Shown here: positions 49,669 to 59,706 of the stretch, piece after piece
How the letters are laid out: every line of letters starts with the position of its first letter
How positions within the stretch are numbered: the first letter of the stretch is position 1
DNA from: Stutzerimonas stutzeri
Lineage (GTDB): Bacteria; Pseudomonadota; Gammaproteobacteria; Pseudomonadales; Pseudomonadaceae
DNA: 64,000 nucleotides
Direction of reading: 5' to 3'
Assembly (NCBI RefSeq): GCF_024448695.1
Contig: NZ_JAMOHY010000005.1
Location: 1-64,000 of the forward strand
Position numbers and translations under genes: made by a program
The notes under the pieces: model-generated
The model's input: only the letters and a program-made list of their open reading frames with translations
What the model was told of the DNA's origin: nothing
The model's database searches: none

Positions 49669-51060
49669 TCAACCCAGCTCCCCGCCCAGTCGCGCCAGCA
49701 GCAAGGCCGCATCCTCCTGTTCAAGCAGATCATCCGGCGCGGTGAAGCTTGCCTGCCGCAACTGCAGACGCCCGATATGCTCACTGGCCAGTCGCTCAAC
49801 GTTGTGAGCCAGCCGCTGGCGCACGACCGCAACGCCCGATGCATCGGTGTGCGGCATCATGATCCAGAGAATCTCCTCACTGACTCGGCTGCAGCGATCC
49901 GTGTCGCGCACTGCCTCCTGCAGATGCTCGACCAGACCATCCACCAGCGCATGGCCTCGCAGCTCTCCAAGCTCGCTGATGGTCGCCGCCAGATTGACGA
50001 ACCGCAGCCCCAGCAATGAAAACGCCGGTTGCTTGTAGCGACGCACCTGCTGCAGCTGCCAGTTGAGCAGCTCATGGAAAGCCTTGCGGGTCAGAAGGTT
50101 GAGCTGGCTGAACTGATTGGCCTCAACCGCATTGCTGCCGTATCCCTGACGACAACGCAAACGCCCGGCCTCGGCCAGTCGATAGTTACGCACTTCACGC
50201 ACGCGCAGCTTGTCCGGAGCATGGGCGAGACCACAGTCCAGACAGCGGGCCTCGATGTCCGCGTCGACAAAGAACGACTGGCAGCTGCGGCAACGGTAAT
50301 TTTCCAGAGGGCGGTCATAATCGCTGCCAATATGACGCAGGCGGCTGAGGCAGTTAGGACAGAGCAGCAGCCCGTCTTTCAGAAAATGCTCCTGCGGCCC
50401 GACATGCCCGCAGGTGAAGCAGTGAAGCGACGGCTGGCGGGCGATTTCCAATGTCTGGCACTCGGGACAGACATCCACATAATTCAGCCGCCCCGAGCCG
50501 CAACCGACACACAGGCGCACCCGGTCGAGCAGCTCGGCTTCCTCCAGCCAGCCCTGCTGGGTCATCAACTGCAGCCAGGTAAAGGCGTTTGGTGTCTCAT
50601 CGTCCCCCAGCGCTTCAAGCAGAGGATAGTGATAATGCTGCGCTACGCTCACACTGCGGACGGCATACACCGCGCTCTGTGGCCGCAACCACAGCCAGGC
50701 CAGCACCCGCGCCTCGAACCGCTCAGGCAACGCGCCCCGATTGAACAGTCCAAAACGCTCGTTCCACAGCTGCCACAATGACGCCAGAGCGCCCAGGTCT
50801 GACGGCGGAGCGCCATCACCCAGCGCCACACAGCAGGCATCCTGATCCTGGCAGCAATAGATCAGACTGAACCGATAGCGCCGGTCCATACGCAGCGCGC
50901 GCAAGGCCTCGCCAGCACGTGCCCCCGGCAAATCCAGCAGCAGAACGTCATACGCAGGAGCATCGCGAAGGTCGGAAAGCGCGGCAAGGCGCTCGACTTC
51001 AATCGAGCTATAGGAGGCTTGTGAAACACCCAGCACAGCAATACGTGGCGAAGAGGACAT
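49669..51060 (-). CDS. Receiver-like / zinc-ribbon (TackOD1-type) / degenerate GGDEF protein
   Basis: 463 residues. N-terminal receiver-like fold (about 1-125). In the middle, six CxxC knuckles (C184/187, 198/201, 214/217, 234/237, 257/260, 273/276) form a multi-zinc-ribbon region resembling TackOD1 output domains. The C-terminus (about 315-463) aligns with GGDEF domains, but the signature is replaced by VSEEI, so cyclase activity is unlikely. This matches MxdA of Shewanella, which also has a degenerate GGDEF. It probably regulates the synthase encoded next. There is no clear ribosome site before the ATG. Confidence 0.75.
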   Translation of the reverse strand: MSSSPRIAVLGVSQASYSSIEVERLAALSDLRDAPAYDVLLLDLPGARAGEALRALRMDRRYRFSLIYCCQDQDACCVALGDGAPPSDLGALASLWQLWNERFGLFNRGALPERFEARVLAWLWLRPQSAVYAVRSVSVAQHYHYPLLEALGDDETPNAFTWLQLMTQQGWLEEAELLDRVRLCVGCGSGRLNYVDVCPECQTLEIARQPSLHCFTCGHVGPQEHFLKDGLLLCPNCLSRLRHIGSDYDRPLENYRCRSCQSFFVDADIEARCLDCGLAHAPDKLRVREVRNYRLAEAGRLRCRQGYGSNAVEANQFSQLNLLTRKAFHELLNWQLQQVRRYKQPAFSLLGLRFVNLAATISELGELRGHALVDGLVEHLQEAVRDTDRCSRVSEEILWIMMPHTDASGVAVVRQRLAHNVERLASEHIGRLQLRQASFTAPDDLLEQEDAALLLARLGGELG

Positions 51061-51153
51061 GGCGGCACAACCAGTAGCGCATGGATATCAAAGAGCCACT
51101 ATTGTATTGCAACGCCTTCTGCAATTCGCCAGATAATCGTCACTTTTTAAATA

Positions 51154-51182
51154 TTTTTATGCGCCACTAAAAAGATAGTCAA
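51154..51182 (-). promoter_or_regulatory. Sigma-70 promoter of the exopolysaccharide-type operon; AT-rich intergenic region
   Basis: On the minus strand TTGACT (51182-51177) and TAAAAA (51159-51154) are separated by 17 bp, giving a start near 51147 and a leader of about 87 bases. The 309-bp gap 51061-51369 between this operon and coaD is clearly richer in A and T than the flanks at 51090-51210. An imperfect palindrome ATTGC-N10-GCAAT lies near 51105-51124, in the leader. I see no gene in the gap. Confidence 0.5.
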
Positions 51183-51204
51183 TTATCCGTCATATCTGGA
51201 TTGA

Positions 51205-51852
<648 letters not shown>

Positions 51853-51952
51853 ATCCGCCCGCGACAACCGCAGCGTGCGCCGAGCGGGCTGCTGCGGCAA
51901 AATTGGCGCATCGTTCCTGGTAATCTGCGGCCCGCGCCGCCGCTGGAGTTAA

Positions 51953-52207
<255 letters not shown>

Positions 52208-52228
52208 TCCCGCTCTTGCCGTTTCCGC

Positions 52229-52254
52229 CTGGAGCGCCTGAAAAGGCACTCCAG
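52229..52254. terminator. Stem-loop terminator between fdxA and the Na/Pi transporter gene
   Basis: CTGGAG-C-GCCT pairs with AGGC-A-CTCCAG around a GAAA tetraloop, in the 54-bp convergent gap. The downstream T content is low on both strands, but the position and strong stem favour a shared terminator. Confidence 0.6.
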
Positions 52255-52261
52255 TCTCGCG

Positions 52262-54106
52262 TCAGACGCCCAGAATCAGCGACTCGTCCTGGTCGTCTTC
52301 ATTTTGCAGCAGTCGCGTCAGCTCCTCCCCCGCACCCAGCAGCAGCGCGTTGCGCAAGCTCTGAATGATGCGGCTGGCATAACCCAGATCGTTCATCAGC
52401 GAGCTGGTCTGCAGACCATCGAGTTGTTTGTTGCGCACCGCCATGAAGAGGCGCTTGCGGAACTCGCCATCGAAACCGGCGGCACGGTCATCCAGCCATT
52501 GCAGCCGTTCACGCCACAGGGTTTCAGGCAGCTCGGACCGGTGCAGTGCGCGCAACTCGCGCAAGGTCTCCAGCAGGTGGCGACGCAGCTCGACGTAGCT
52601 CTTGCGCACGATCGATTCGTCCTGACGCAGGTAGTGACCGAGGTTCTTCTGCAGGTGCTTGGCATCCTTGACCGCATCCACCAGCTGCAGCGAAACGACC
52701 TGGCAGTTCATCCAGAACGTCTGATGCGCCTCATCCTGCGGCAAATGCATTCTGCCCATGAAGCTCAACAGGTCGCTGTACACACCCTTGATGTGGCGCT
52801 GATAGAGCACATCGGCATCCAGCGCATGGGCATCCGGCGGCGCGTGCAGCAGATGCTCGTCAATAGGCACCGGCTCAAGCTGCTCCACCGGCAGATAGAG
52901 CGCATGACAGATCACCTCCATGCTCAGGCGCCCCAGATGACGCAGCTCGCGCGTCACCGCACTGGCGGCGGCATCCACCGAATCCAGCGCTTCCTCTTCG
53001 AGGTAACGGGCACGCGTCGAGGTCATCTCCAGTTGTTGTTCGGGAACAACCAGCTCGGCAATCAGAACCTGAGGCTCCTCCGGCTCAGGCAACCAGCGCA
53101 GCAGCAGAATGGCCAGGCGTTCCTGCCAGAACCAGAACAGCAACACGCCAAATGCATTGAACAGGGTATGGAACAGGGCCAGTTGCAGCAGGCTGTTGCC
53201 GCCCAACCCCACCAGGCCACTCGCCCACAGCACCAGCCAGTTCAGCGGCTGGAGCAAGGCAAACGTCACCAGCGCCGTACCCACGTTGAACAGCACATGC
53301 ACCAGTGCCAGACGCTGGCCACTTCGATTGCCGCTCAGCGCCCCCACCAGCCCCGTCGTCACGGCAGTACCGACGTTGGCGCCGATGGCGATCGCCAGGC
53401 TCTGAGCCAGATCCACCTGACCGCTGGCCAGAGCCGCCAGCGTCAGCATCAGGGTGGCGTGGCTGGACTGCAGCACCATGGTCAGCACGGCTCCCACGGC
53501 CACGAACAGCAGTTGCCCGCTCAGGCCGTCGGCCCGGTATTCGGTCAGATCCATGCCGGCACCGAAGGCATCGAAGCCCTCCTTGATGCCGTCGATACCC
53601 AGAAAGATAAAGGCAATACCCAGCACGATGCGCCCAGCCGCCCGGCTCTTGGGCCCGTTGAAGCCGGCCAGCACGCCGAACACCAGCAGCGGCAGCGCCA
53701 GCGGACTGAGGCTAATGTTCTGTCCGGCCAGGGCCAGCAACCAGATACCGAAGCTGGCACCCAGATTGGCGCCGAACAGAACGGCAATGCCACCCGCCAG
53801 CTGGATCAACCCGGTACTGATAAAGGCAATGGTCAGCAGCGAAACCAGCGTGGTGGACTGCAACAGCATGGTGCCGCCGATGCCGAACAACAGCGCCTTG
53901 CCGGGTGTCGAGGTGCTTCGCCCCAGCAGCGCTTCCAGCTTGCCGCCGGCAAGCTCACGCAAGCCCTCTTCCAGGCACTGCATGCCGAACAGGAACAGCG
54001 CCAGGCCGGCGCAAAGCTGCAACCAGCCCTGGCTGGACCAGAATGACCAGGATAGGACCAGCAACCCAAGAACGGGTATAGAGAGTTTGAGAAATCGACT
54101 GGACAC
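52262..54106 (-). CDS. Na+/phosphate cotransporter family protein with PhoU-like C-terminus
   Basis: 614 residues from the GTG at 54106 (GGAA shortly before it); an in-frame GTG at 54157 would add 17 residues. About ten membrane helices include two inverted repeats with the family's LLQSTTLVSLLTIAF and MVLQSSHATLMLTLAAL motifs. From about 380 on, the protein is soluble and helical like PhoU. Members exchange phosphate or set its uptake; substrate is not proven. It is convergent to fdxA. Confidence 0.85.
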   Translation of the reverse strand: MSSRFLKLSIPVLGLLVLSWSFWSSQGWLQLCAGLALFLFGMQCLEEGLRELAGGKLEALLGRSTSTPGKALLFGIGGTMLLQSTTLVSLLTIAFISTGLIQLAGGIAVLFGANLGASFGIWLLALAGQNISLSPLALPLLVFGVLAGFNGPKSRAAGRIVLGIAFIFLGIDGIKEGFDAFGAGMDLTEYRADGLSGQLLFVAVGAVLTMVLQSSHATLMLTLAALASGQVDLAQSLAIAIGANVGTAVTTGLVGALSGNRSGQRLALVHVLFNVGTALVTFALLQPLNWLVLWASGLVGLGGNSLLQLALFHTLFNAFGVLLFWFWQERLAILLLRWLPEPEEPQVLIAELVVPEQQLEMTSTRARYLEEEALDSVDAAASAVTRELRHLGRLSMEVICHALYLPVEQLEPVPIDEHLLHAPPDAHALDADVLYQRHIKGVYSDLLSFMGRMHLPQDEAHQTFWMNCQVVSLQLVDAVKDAKHLQKNLGHYLRQDESIVRKSYVELRRHLLETLRELRALHRSELPETLWRERLQWLDDRAAGFDGEFRKRLFMAVRNKQLDGLQTSSLMNDLGYASRIIQSLRNALLLGAGEELTRLLQNEDDQDESLILGV

Positions 54107-54205
54107 GTTTTCCGGCTTCGCTCGCAGATTAAGGGCGACGAAGCCTACGCCAAGCACACGCAGGCCGGAAGCCCTTGCACCCCCGACCTTTGTGGAGCGC
54201 GCGGA

Positions 54206-54547
54206 TCAGTCCTGGCGGTTGTAACCGACGCGGGTGCAGCCCAGGCAACGGGCAAAAGCCGCAGCGCCAGGCTCGACCACCAGGGCGTGTCCGGTTTCCT
54301 TGATGCCGCCGCCCATGGCAGAGAACGGCAGACTGACAACAAACACACCCGCTCCGATGACGGTTGCAGCAATCAGCAGGGGCCGTGCGATCAGCAGGTC
54401 GCCGACGATTGAAAAGGCCTTGGGCGCCTCGACGGTATACATCGGGTCGCCGCTGGCATTCTGGTGCGCCGATTGGGCATGAGCCGGCATCGCCAGCAGG
54501 CCGGTAGTCAGAGTCAGGACAACGGCAGTGGAGCGAAACACTTTCAT
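54206..54547 (-). CDS. Small secreted or membrane protein of unknown function
   Basis: 113 residues from ATG 54547 ([18 protein letters not shown]). Signal peptide ends at about AHA. The mature part starts [20 protein letters not shown], has one hydrophobic helix ([19 protein letters not shown]) and ends with a CLGC motif. Homologues stand at the same place next to mutM in other pseudomonads. I cannot assign a function. Confidence 0.8.
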   Translation of the reverse strand: MKVFRSTAVVLTLTTGLLAMPAHAQSAHQNASGDPMYTVEAPKAFSIVGDLLIARPLLIAATVIGAGVFVVSLPFSAMGGGIKETGHALVVEPGAAAFARCLGCTRVGYNRQD

Positions 54548-54668
54548 GGTGTGATCCTTCAACTGGGCGAAACGGGGCAGTTTATTGTCGTGCCGGTCAC
54601 TATAGCAGCGGCCACCGCCTGCTGATCGTGAACGCCGTCAATGCCTGCAGTGTTGATACAGGTCGCGT

Positions 54669-55481
54669 TTAACGCTGACAGCGGAGGCAATGGACGCTGG
54701 CGCGCTGCCCCAGCCGGGTTTCGCGCAGGGTCGAACCACAGGTCTTGCAGAACTCACCGCCTCGTCCGTAAACGAAAAGCTCCTGCTGAAAATAGCCCGG
54801 CTTGCCATCGCCACCGACGAAATCGCGCAGCGTGGTGCCTCCGCGCTCGATGGCGTAAGCAAGGATGCGCCTGATTTCCAGCGCCAGTTTCAGATAGCGC
54901 GCCCGCGACACCGCACCGGCGGCGCGACGTGGGTCGATGCCGGCGGCGAACAACGCCTCACTGGCGTAGATGTTGCCAACCCCGACCACCACGGCGTTAT
55001 CCATGATGAACGGCTTGATCGCCATGCTGCGCCCACGCGACAGGCGGAACAGCCGGTCGCCGTCAAAAGCATCACCCAGTGGCTCCGGGCCGAGACTGGC
55101 CAACAGCTTGTGGCTGAGCGGGTCGTCGCTCCAGAGCAGCGCACCGAAGCGCCGCGGATCGGTGTAGCGCAGCGCCAGACCCGACTCCAGAACGATATCG
55201 ACGTGCTCGTGCTTGCCCGCCACAAGCTCGCCGTCCACCAGCCGCAGGCTGCCGGACATCCCCAGATGAGCGATCAGCGTGCCCACTTCGGCCTTGATCA
55301 ACAGGTACTTGGCCCGTCGCTCGACCGCCTCGATACGCTGGCCGGACAGGCGCACGTCAAGGTCCTCCGGGATCGGCCAGCGCAGCCGCCGCTCACGCAC
55401 GATCACGCGGCTGACACGCTGGCCGACAAGATGCGGTTCGATACCGCGACGGGTGGTTTCGACTTCAGGAAGTTCGGGCAT
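54669..55481 (-). CDS. mutM: Formamidopyrimidine-DNA glycosylase
   Basis: 270 residues from ATG 55481 ([14 protein letters not shown]). P2 is the catalytic nucleophile and E3 the acid; the lesion helix and [15 protein letters not shown] are intact, and a C-terminal zinc finger has CKTC and CLRC. It excises 8-oxoguanine and FapyG. The accessory operon ends 78 bp upstream on the same strand, so read-through into mutM is possible. A decayed second fragment of mutM occurs at 62710-62750. Confidence 0.97.
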   Translation of the reverse strand: MPELPEVETTRRGIEPHLVGQRVSRVIVRERRLRWPIPEDLDVRLSGQRIEAVERRAKYLLIKAEVGTLIAHLGMSGSLRLVDGELVAGKHEHVDIVLESGLALRYTDPRRFGALLWSDDPLSHKLLASLGPEPLGDAFDGDRLFRLSRGRSMAIKPFIMDNAVVVGVGNIYASEALFAAGIDPRRAAGAVSRARYLKLALEIRRILAYAIERGGTTLRDFVGGDGKPGYFQQELFVYGRGGEFCKTCGSTLRETRLGQRASVHCLRCQR

Positions 55482-55529
55482 GGTGGTCACCGGCAGAGAT
55501 CCGAGGCCGGCAAGCCTGCCGCAGACGGC

Positions 55530-55562
55530 GCAGGGTGGCAAGCAGGGTGGCAAGCAGGGTCA
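55530..55562. repeat. 12-bp tandem repeat at the left edge of the island
   Basis: GCAGGGTGGCAA is present twice in tandem (55530-55541, 55542-55553) and a third, partial copy reaches the stop codon of the RtcR-like gene. It occupies the short gap between the island and mutM and may mark the insertion boundary. Confidence 0.7.
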
Positions 55563-57002
55563 GGTATCGGTCTCCTGCCCCTGCTTCATATCCTCTCTCA
55601 AAGTTTTCTCGTCACAGCCCAGAGCCTTTGCCGCACGCGCCCAAGTGCCGTAATGCTCTTTAGCCCATTGTGCAAGCTGGTGGCGGAACCAGTGAAGGCG
55701 CTCCGTGCGCGAACCTTCGCCATATGCAACCTGTGGAGTATCCATGGGGCCAGACTCCAGCCACTCATCCAGCGCACGATCCAACCCGTGTCCAGCATCC
55801 CCCGGTGATTGCCAGGCCATGCACAGCAGCGCCAGCTTCTGCAAGTCACGCATGTTGCCGGCCAATGGTTGGCACCGCAGCTCTTGCTGCAACTTCGAAG
55901 ACCAAGGGGCTTGCTCCGGCAACTCATCAGTCTGGCGCAACTCTTGCCATACCCTGTGCCAGTCATCTTTCAGATCCTCCCGGCACTCGCGCAAAGGGGG
56001 CACGGTCACTGTCAGATGGCTCAGCCGGTCGTAAAGATCCGCGTCCAGTCGCTTGCGAAGTTCGGCCTCCGGCAAGTTGGAAGCACAAACCAGCTCGACA
56101 TCGACACTTTCTTCCCTGTCGCTGCCCAACGGACGGTAACGACGATGCCGATCCTGAAACACCCGCACCAGCTTGCGCTGGATGGTAGCCGGCAGGTCCT
56201 GCACCTCATCCAGAAACAGGATGCCCTTGTCAGCCTCTGCCAGCAGCCCGAGGCGCTTGGTAGCCGCTCCGGTAAAGGCCCCCTTGCTGTGGCCGAACAA
56301 CAGACTCTCAGCCAGAGAGGAATCCAGCCCGCCACAGGGCACAGTAACCACCTTTGCGCGTCCCTTCAGCACAGCAATAAAGGACTCCACCAGGCGGGTC
56401 TTGCCAGTGCCTCGCTCGCCAAGGACCAGCAGGGGAGCCCCCGCAACGCCCGCATATCTACGCAGCCGCTCCATGGCTGCCCGTCGCGCGGCGGAACGCG
56501 CATCAGGGACATAGGTTGCATCGTCCGGCCTGAGCTGAGCATGGCGCTGGATCTCGCTCAGATAGGTCGAAATCTCGAAGTCCACGGCATCCAGCCGGGT
56601 TTCGTTGGCTTCGGAGACAAACTGGGTTGACCACAGCCTGGTATCTGCTGGAAGACGCCCACCGGCATGCAGCAACAGCCAGATGCTGTGCATGGCCGGG
56701 GTGCCCGGTGAGAGGTTGATGTGCAGCATTCCCTCCAGCCGGTGGAGCTCCGGAAGCACCTGACTGCACACCTGCCCATACACTTCCCGATGATTCGTCG
56801 GATCGACCAATCGTATCCGGATCGCATCGATGCTTGCACCCTGCAGACTGGATGGCGGATCGTCATAGCGGTCGGGCTGCACCAGATACAGCACACGCCC
56901 GATTTCCACTCCCCTTTCACCTAGCCGGGTCAAAGCCTGCCTGAGTACATCAATGCCTGCTCGCTGGGCATGCCAGCAAAGCAGTACGCCCTGCTGCTTC
57001 AT
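55560..57002 (-). CDS. RtcR-like CARF-domain sigma-54 transcription activator
   Basis: 480 residues. The N-terminal 160 residues resemble the CARF domain of RtcR; HINLSPGTPAMHSIWLLL (about 94-111) corresponds to the T-G-T ligand loop of E. coli RtcR. The AAA+ domain has Walker A GERGTGKT (195-202), the sigma-54 contact loop GAFTGA (241-246), Walker B ILFLDE (261-266) and LYDRLSHLTVTVPPLRE. A Fis-type helix-turn-helix (GTWARAAKALGCDEKTLRED) ends the protein. It is the last gene of a four-gene operon, overlapping the HKD gene in ATGA. RtcR senses RNA ends; here rtcA/rtcB are absent, so the target is inferred to be this operon itself. Confidence 0.9.
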   Translation of the reverse strand: MKQQGVLLCWHAQRAGIDVLRQALTRLGERGVEIGRVLYLVQPDRYDDPPSSLQGASIDAIRIRLVDPTNHREVYGQVCSQVLPELHRLEGMLHINLSPGTPAMHSIWLLLHAGGRLPADTRLWSTQFVSEANETRLDAVDFEISTYLSEIQRHAQLRPDDATYVPDARSAARRAAMERLRRYAGVAGAPLLVLGERGTGKTRLVESFIAVLKGRAKVVTVPCGGLDSSLAESLLFGHSKGAFTGAATKRLGLLAEADKGILFLDEVQDLPATIQRKLVRVFQDRHRRYRPLGSDREESVDVELVCASNLPEAELRKRLDADLYDRLSHLTVTVPPLRECREDLKDDWHRVWQELRQTDELPEQAPWSSKLQQELRCQPLAGNMRDLQKLALLCMAWQSPGDAGHGLDRALDEWLESGPMDTPQVAYGEGSRTERLHWFRHQLAQWAKEHYGTWARAAKALGCDEKTLREDMKQGQETDT

Positions 57003-58570
57003 CAGTGCTCTCCCTTGACCACAATCCTGCTGGCCTTGACCTCTACCAGCACCTTGCGGGCTGCCGCCATCTGGCTGGCATCGGTGATGGCGACGACCAG
57101 CTCCCCCTGTGGCTGACGATAAACCGGCGGACTGTAGGGCACCTTTGCGGAAGGCTGCCTGTCCTTCTTGCCCTGCTTGCCGGCCTTATCAGACTCCGTC
57201 TCGGGCTGCGGTCGGTATTGCTCCTGCGCCCTGGCATGCAGGCGTGGCGCCTTGATGACCCAGTGGTGGTGAACCTCATGCACAGGCTCCTGCAGCGGAT
57301 CGGATTTCGGTACAGCCGGTTGCCTGGCCTCCAGGAGTTCGGCACTGGCAGCATCCACACTGCCCAAATCGATACCGCGCTTCAGCCGGACATCGACCTC
57401 GCGAAGCTCCTTGCCATTCCATAACCTGGCCTTACCACTGACGGCTCCCAGCTGGGCATCCACTTTCAATACCCAGGGCGCAGTCTCGATCCAGCCCTGC
57501 AGGCGCTCATGCAACTCGGCAACGCGCCCATCATGCAGGCACAGACCTAGCTCGAATCCCTCGTCAAGGCCATTCTGTTGCAGGTTCGCTGACATCAGCA
57601 GTCCCTGCCGGCGATCCGTCCAGATGGCCTTGGCATGCAGCCAGTTGAAGGCATATACGGCGGCACCGGCCTTGGCCAGCGCAATCAGCGCCGGCATGGC
57701 TGCAGGACGCACCCGCGCCAGCACGATCACCTGCAAGCCAGCCTGCGCCCTGGCGCACAACAGCTTGACCACCTCGTGCTCGGCATCCCATCCGAAGCTG
57801 CTGACGATGATCTGCTCACGAGCCTCGCGAATCAGGCGCACAACCTCCTGGCGCAGAGTATTGCTGCCGGCTGTGGTTGCGACGATGGCTGTCGTAGCTG
57901 CAGGGTGTTTCACCTTACCCAGCGGCTTCACGGCCCTGAAACGATCCCTGGGGTCGACCATTTCATGCTCGGCAGACTCCCACATTGCCCAGCGCAGGTA
58001 GCTGGCCATTTCCAGCACCTCATCGCGGTGCAACTGCACACCCAGCTCCTCGTTACGCTCCAGCGCCTCCGTGGTGAGGTTGGCAGTCAGCAGCATGCCC
58101 TGCGACTCCAGATCCTCGAAGGGGTCGGCAAGCACGACCTTGGCATGGAAATGCGAAGCCGAGCGGAACAGGGCATGACCAGCCAGTCGATTGAGCATGG
58201 CCTTGTGCTGTTCCAATACCTTACGCTCGAACTCTCCATCCCCTGCCTCGCGGCCAAGGCGAGCTTCGGAGGCCAGCAGGATGTAAACCCGTACGCCTCG
58301 CCCGGCAGCCTCGACAATAGCGTCTTCAATGGTCTGATCGGCCAGCAGGAAGCTGGAAATAACAGCCACATACTCGGCACGCTCCAGCAGAGATACGGCA
58401 TGGCTGGCCATGACACGCTGGCGACCGGACTCGAACAGGAAGTCTCCCTGCTCAACACGCGAACGCTGGCGACCGGCAGTGATCCAGACTGGTGGTAATT
58501 CAACCTCGCGCAGGCTCTCGACGAGGCTGCAGTGCTTTTCCCAGCTGGAAATATCAATCTTGCTGTTCAT
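57002..58570 (-). CDS. Phospholipase D superfamily protein with two HKD motifs
   Basis: 522 residues. Two complete HxKxxxxD motifs are seen: H142/K144/D149 (HAKVVLAD) and H312/K314/D319 (HAKAIWTD), each followed by the usual LLTANLTTEALERNEE or LLMSANLQQNG segment. Such pairs form one active site able to cut phosphodiester bonds in nucleic acid or lipid; no signal peptide, so nuclease action in the cytoplasm is more likely. The C-terminal 130 residues are Lys/Gln/Pro-rich with a final small domain (GELVVAITDASQMAAARKVLV). Overlaps both neighbours by one or four bases. Confidence 0.85.
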   Translation of the reverse strand: MNSKIDISSWEKHCSLVESLREVELPPVWITAGRQRSRVEQGDFLFESGRQRVMASHAVSLLERAEYVAVISSFLLADQTIEDAIVEAAGRGVRVYILLASEARLGREAGDGEFERKVLEQHKAMLNRLAGHALFRSASHFHAKVVLADPFEDLESQGMLLTANLTTEALERNEELGVQLHRDEVLEMASYLRWAMWESAEHEMVDPRDRFRAVKPLGKVKHPAATTAIVATTAGSNTLRQEVVRLIREAREQIIVSSFGWDAEHEVVKLLCARAQAGLQVIVLARVRPAAMPALIALAKAGAAVYAFNWLHAKAIWTDRRQGLLMSANLQQNGLDEGFELGLCLHDGRVAELHERLQGWIETAPWVLKVDAQLGAVSGKARLWNGKELREVDVRLKRGIDLGSVDAASAELLEARQPAVPKSDPLQEPVHEVHHHWVIKAPRLHARAQEQYRPQPETESDKAGKQGKKDRQPSAKVPYSPPVYRQPQGELVVAITDASQMAAARKVLVEVKASRIVVKGEH

Positions 58571-59706
58571 TACAGGCTCCAGTCTTCAGCGGCCAGCAGG
58601 TACCAGTCTTGAGCGGCCTGCCTCTCGGACTCATCATCCAGCACCGCCTGAGCCAGCTCGGCTCGCTCGGGCATGGTCAGATCAAATTCAGTGAATGGGG
58701 CTGTGGCCTCCTGCTGCCAGGTGGCAAAACGCTCACAAGTGGCGTAATCCCTGACGCGCTCAATCAACCGCCACTCCGCCCATTCCTCGGCATCCTCAAA
58801 AGAGGCTGCCAGCAGTGGCACCTGGCGAATCTCTGTCGCCCTGAACGCCCCCAATCCCTTGAGCTGTGGCTGAGAGATTCGCAATACACGCTGCATCGGC
58901 TCACGCTCGCTCGGCTCGGTCTCAGCGAAGCTGACCTGCAGAGCGGACAGAACCTGATCCCAGCTGCCCCATAGTCGCTGCTGCTCCAGCAGTTGCTGCC
59001 ACGCCTGCGCAGCCGTCAGCCGAGGAGCCGGCAGCACGGTATCCACCGACGCCTGAACGCAACTGCCCTTGAGATGCAGAGTGCCGGCACTGATATCCCA
59101 GCTCATCCGCAGCTGACTGTCGGCATCGACCTTTTCGCCCTTCGCCTCCAGCCTGTCGAGTCGCAGGGCGTTGCCTGCAGCGGCAGCAGGTTTGCCTGAG
59201 TGACCAATACATCGTTTCAACCAGCCGGGCAGCTCTTCAGGTTGACGCTGCTCCTGGTTGGCCTTGCCCCGCACCTCCTCGCGCGCAGCAGGCTCCCGCC
59301 ACGGCTCGACCCTCAGCACCGGATAGTCCAGCAATGGATCGTCACTGGCCCAGACTGTCCAGACTCCCGCCTCAGGGATGAATACCTGACCGGACTGCAA
59401 GGCCACGCGACCACTGTCGGTCAGGATGTAGCTGCGCTCGTGCTTCTCCAGCAGGCGATAGGCTTCGGCGATCTGCAGCAGCCGCTGACCCACCACCGTG
59501 CGGGACTGCTCGTCGAACAGCAGATGACAGGCAATATCTCTGGCATCGGTGCCACGCTCGCCCTGCTCGGCAGCGCGCTGCAGTATGGTCATCAGCTCGG
59601 AGCGCTTGCCGGCTTTCGCCACCTCACCGATGACCCGGTAGCACTGCACCTGGATATCCCGCTCCAGCTGGATACGGGGAGTAAAAATGGTGTTGCTCGT
59701 TGTCAT
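58570..59706 (-). CDS. Unrecognised protein of the helicase-HKD operon, possible winged-helix start
   Basis: 378 residues; I do not recognise a family. The first 110 residues (QVQCYRVIGEVAKAGKRSELMTI to SYILTDSGRVAL) look like a winged-helix domain: a helical part followed by a hairpin ending in a TDSG-type wing seen in many replication or transcription factors. The middle is rich in Trp and Arg around VWTVWASDDPLLDYPVLRVEPW; the C-terminus is acidic. No catalytic motif is evident. It starts in ATGA overlap with the helicase gene and ends in TAATG overlap with the HKD gene, so it is a fixed member of the operon, perhaps an adaptor or nucleic-acid-binding subunit. Confidence 0.7.
   Translation of the reverse strand: MTTSNTIFTPRIQLERDIQVQCYRVIGEVAKAGKRSELMTILQRAAEQGERGTDARDIACHLLFDEQSRTVVGQRLLQIAEAYRLLEKHERSYILTDSGRVALQSGQVFIPEAGVWTVWASDDPLLDYPVLRVEPWREPAAREEVRGKANQEQRQPEELPGWLKRCIGHSGKPAAAAGNALRLDRLEAKGEKVDADSQLRMSWDISAGTLHLKGSCVQASVDTVLPAPRLTAAQAWQQLLEQQRLWGSWDQVLSALQVSFAETEPSEREPMQRVLRISQPQLKGLGAFRATEIRQVPLLAASFEDAEEWAEWRLIERVRDYATCERFATWQQEATAPFTEFDLTMPERAELAQAVLDDESERQAAQDWYLLAAEDWSL

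Noticed and set aside
52304-54046. Long open frame (580 codons) on the plus strand opposite the Na/Pi transporter
   Set aside because: Gln/His-rich low-complexity translation typical of the antisense of a high-GC gene; the minus-strand protein has clear family motifs.
55560-57002. RtcR controlling an rtcBA RNA-repair operon
   Set aside because: No rtcA or rtcB gene is near; the neighbours are a helicase and an HKD protein.
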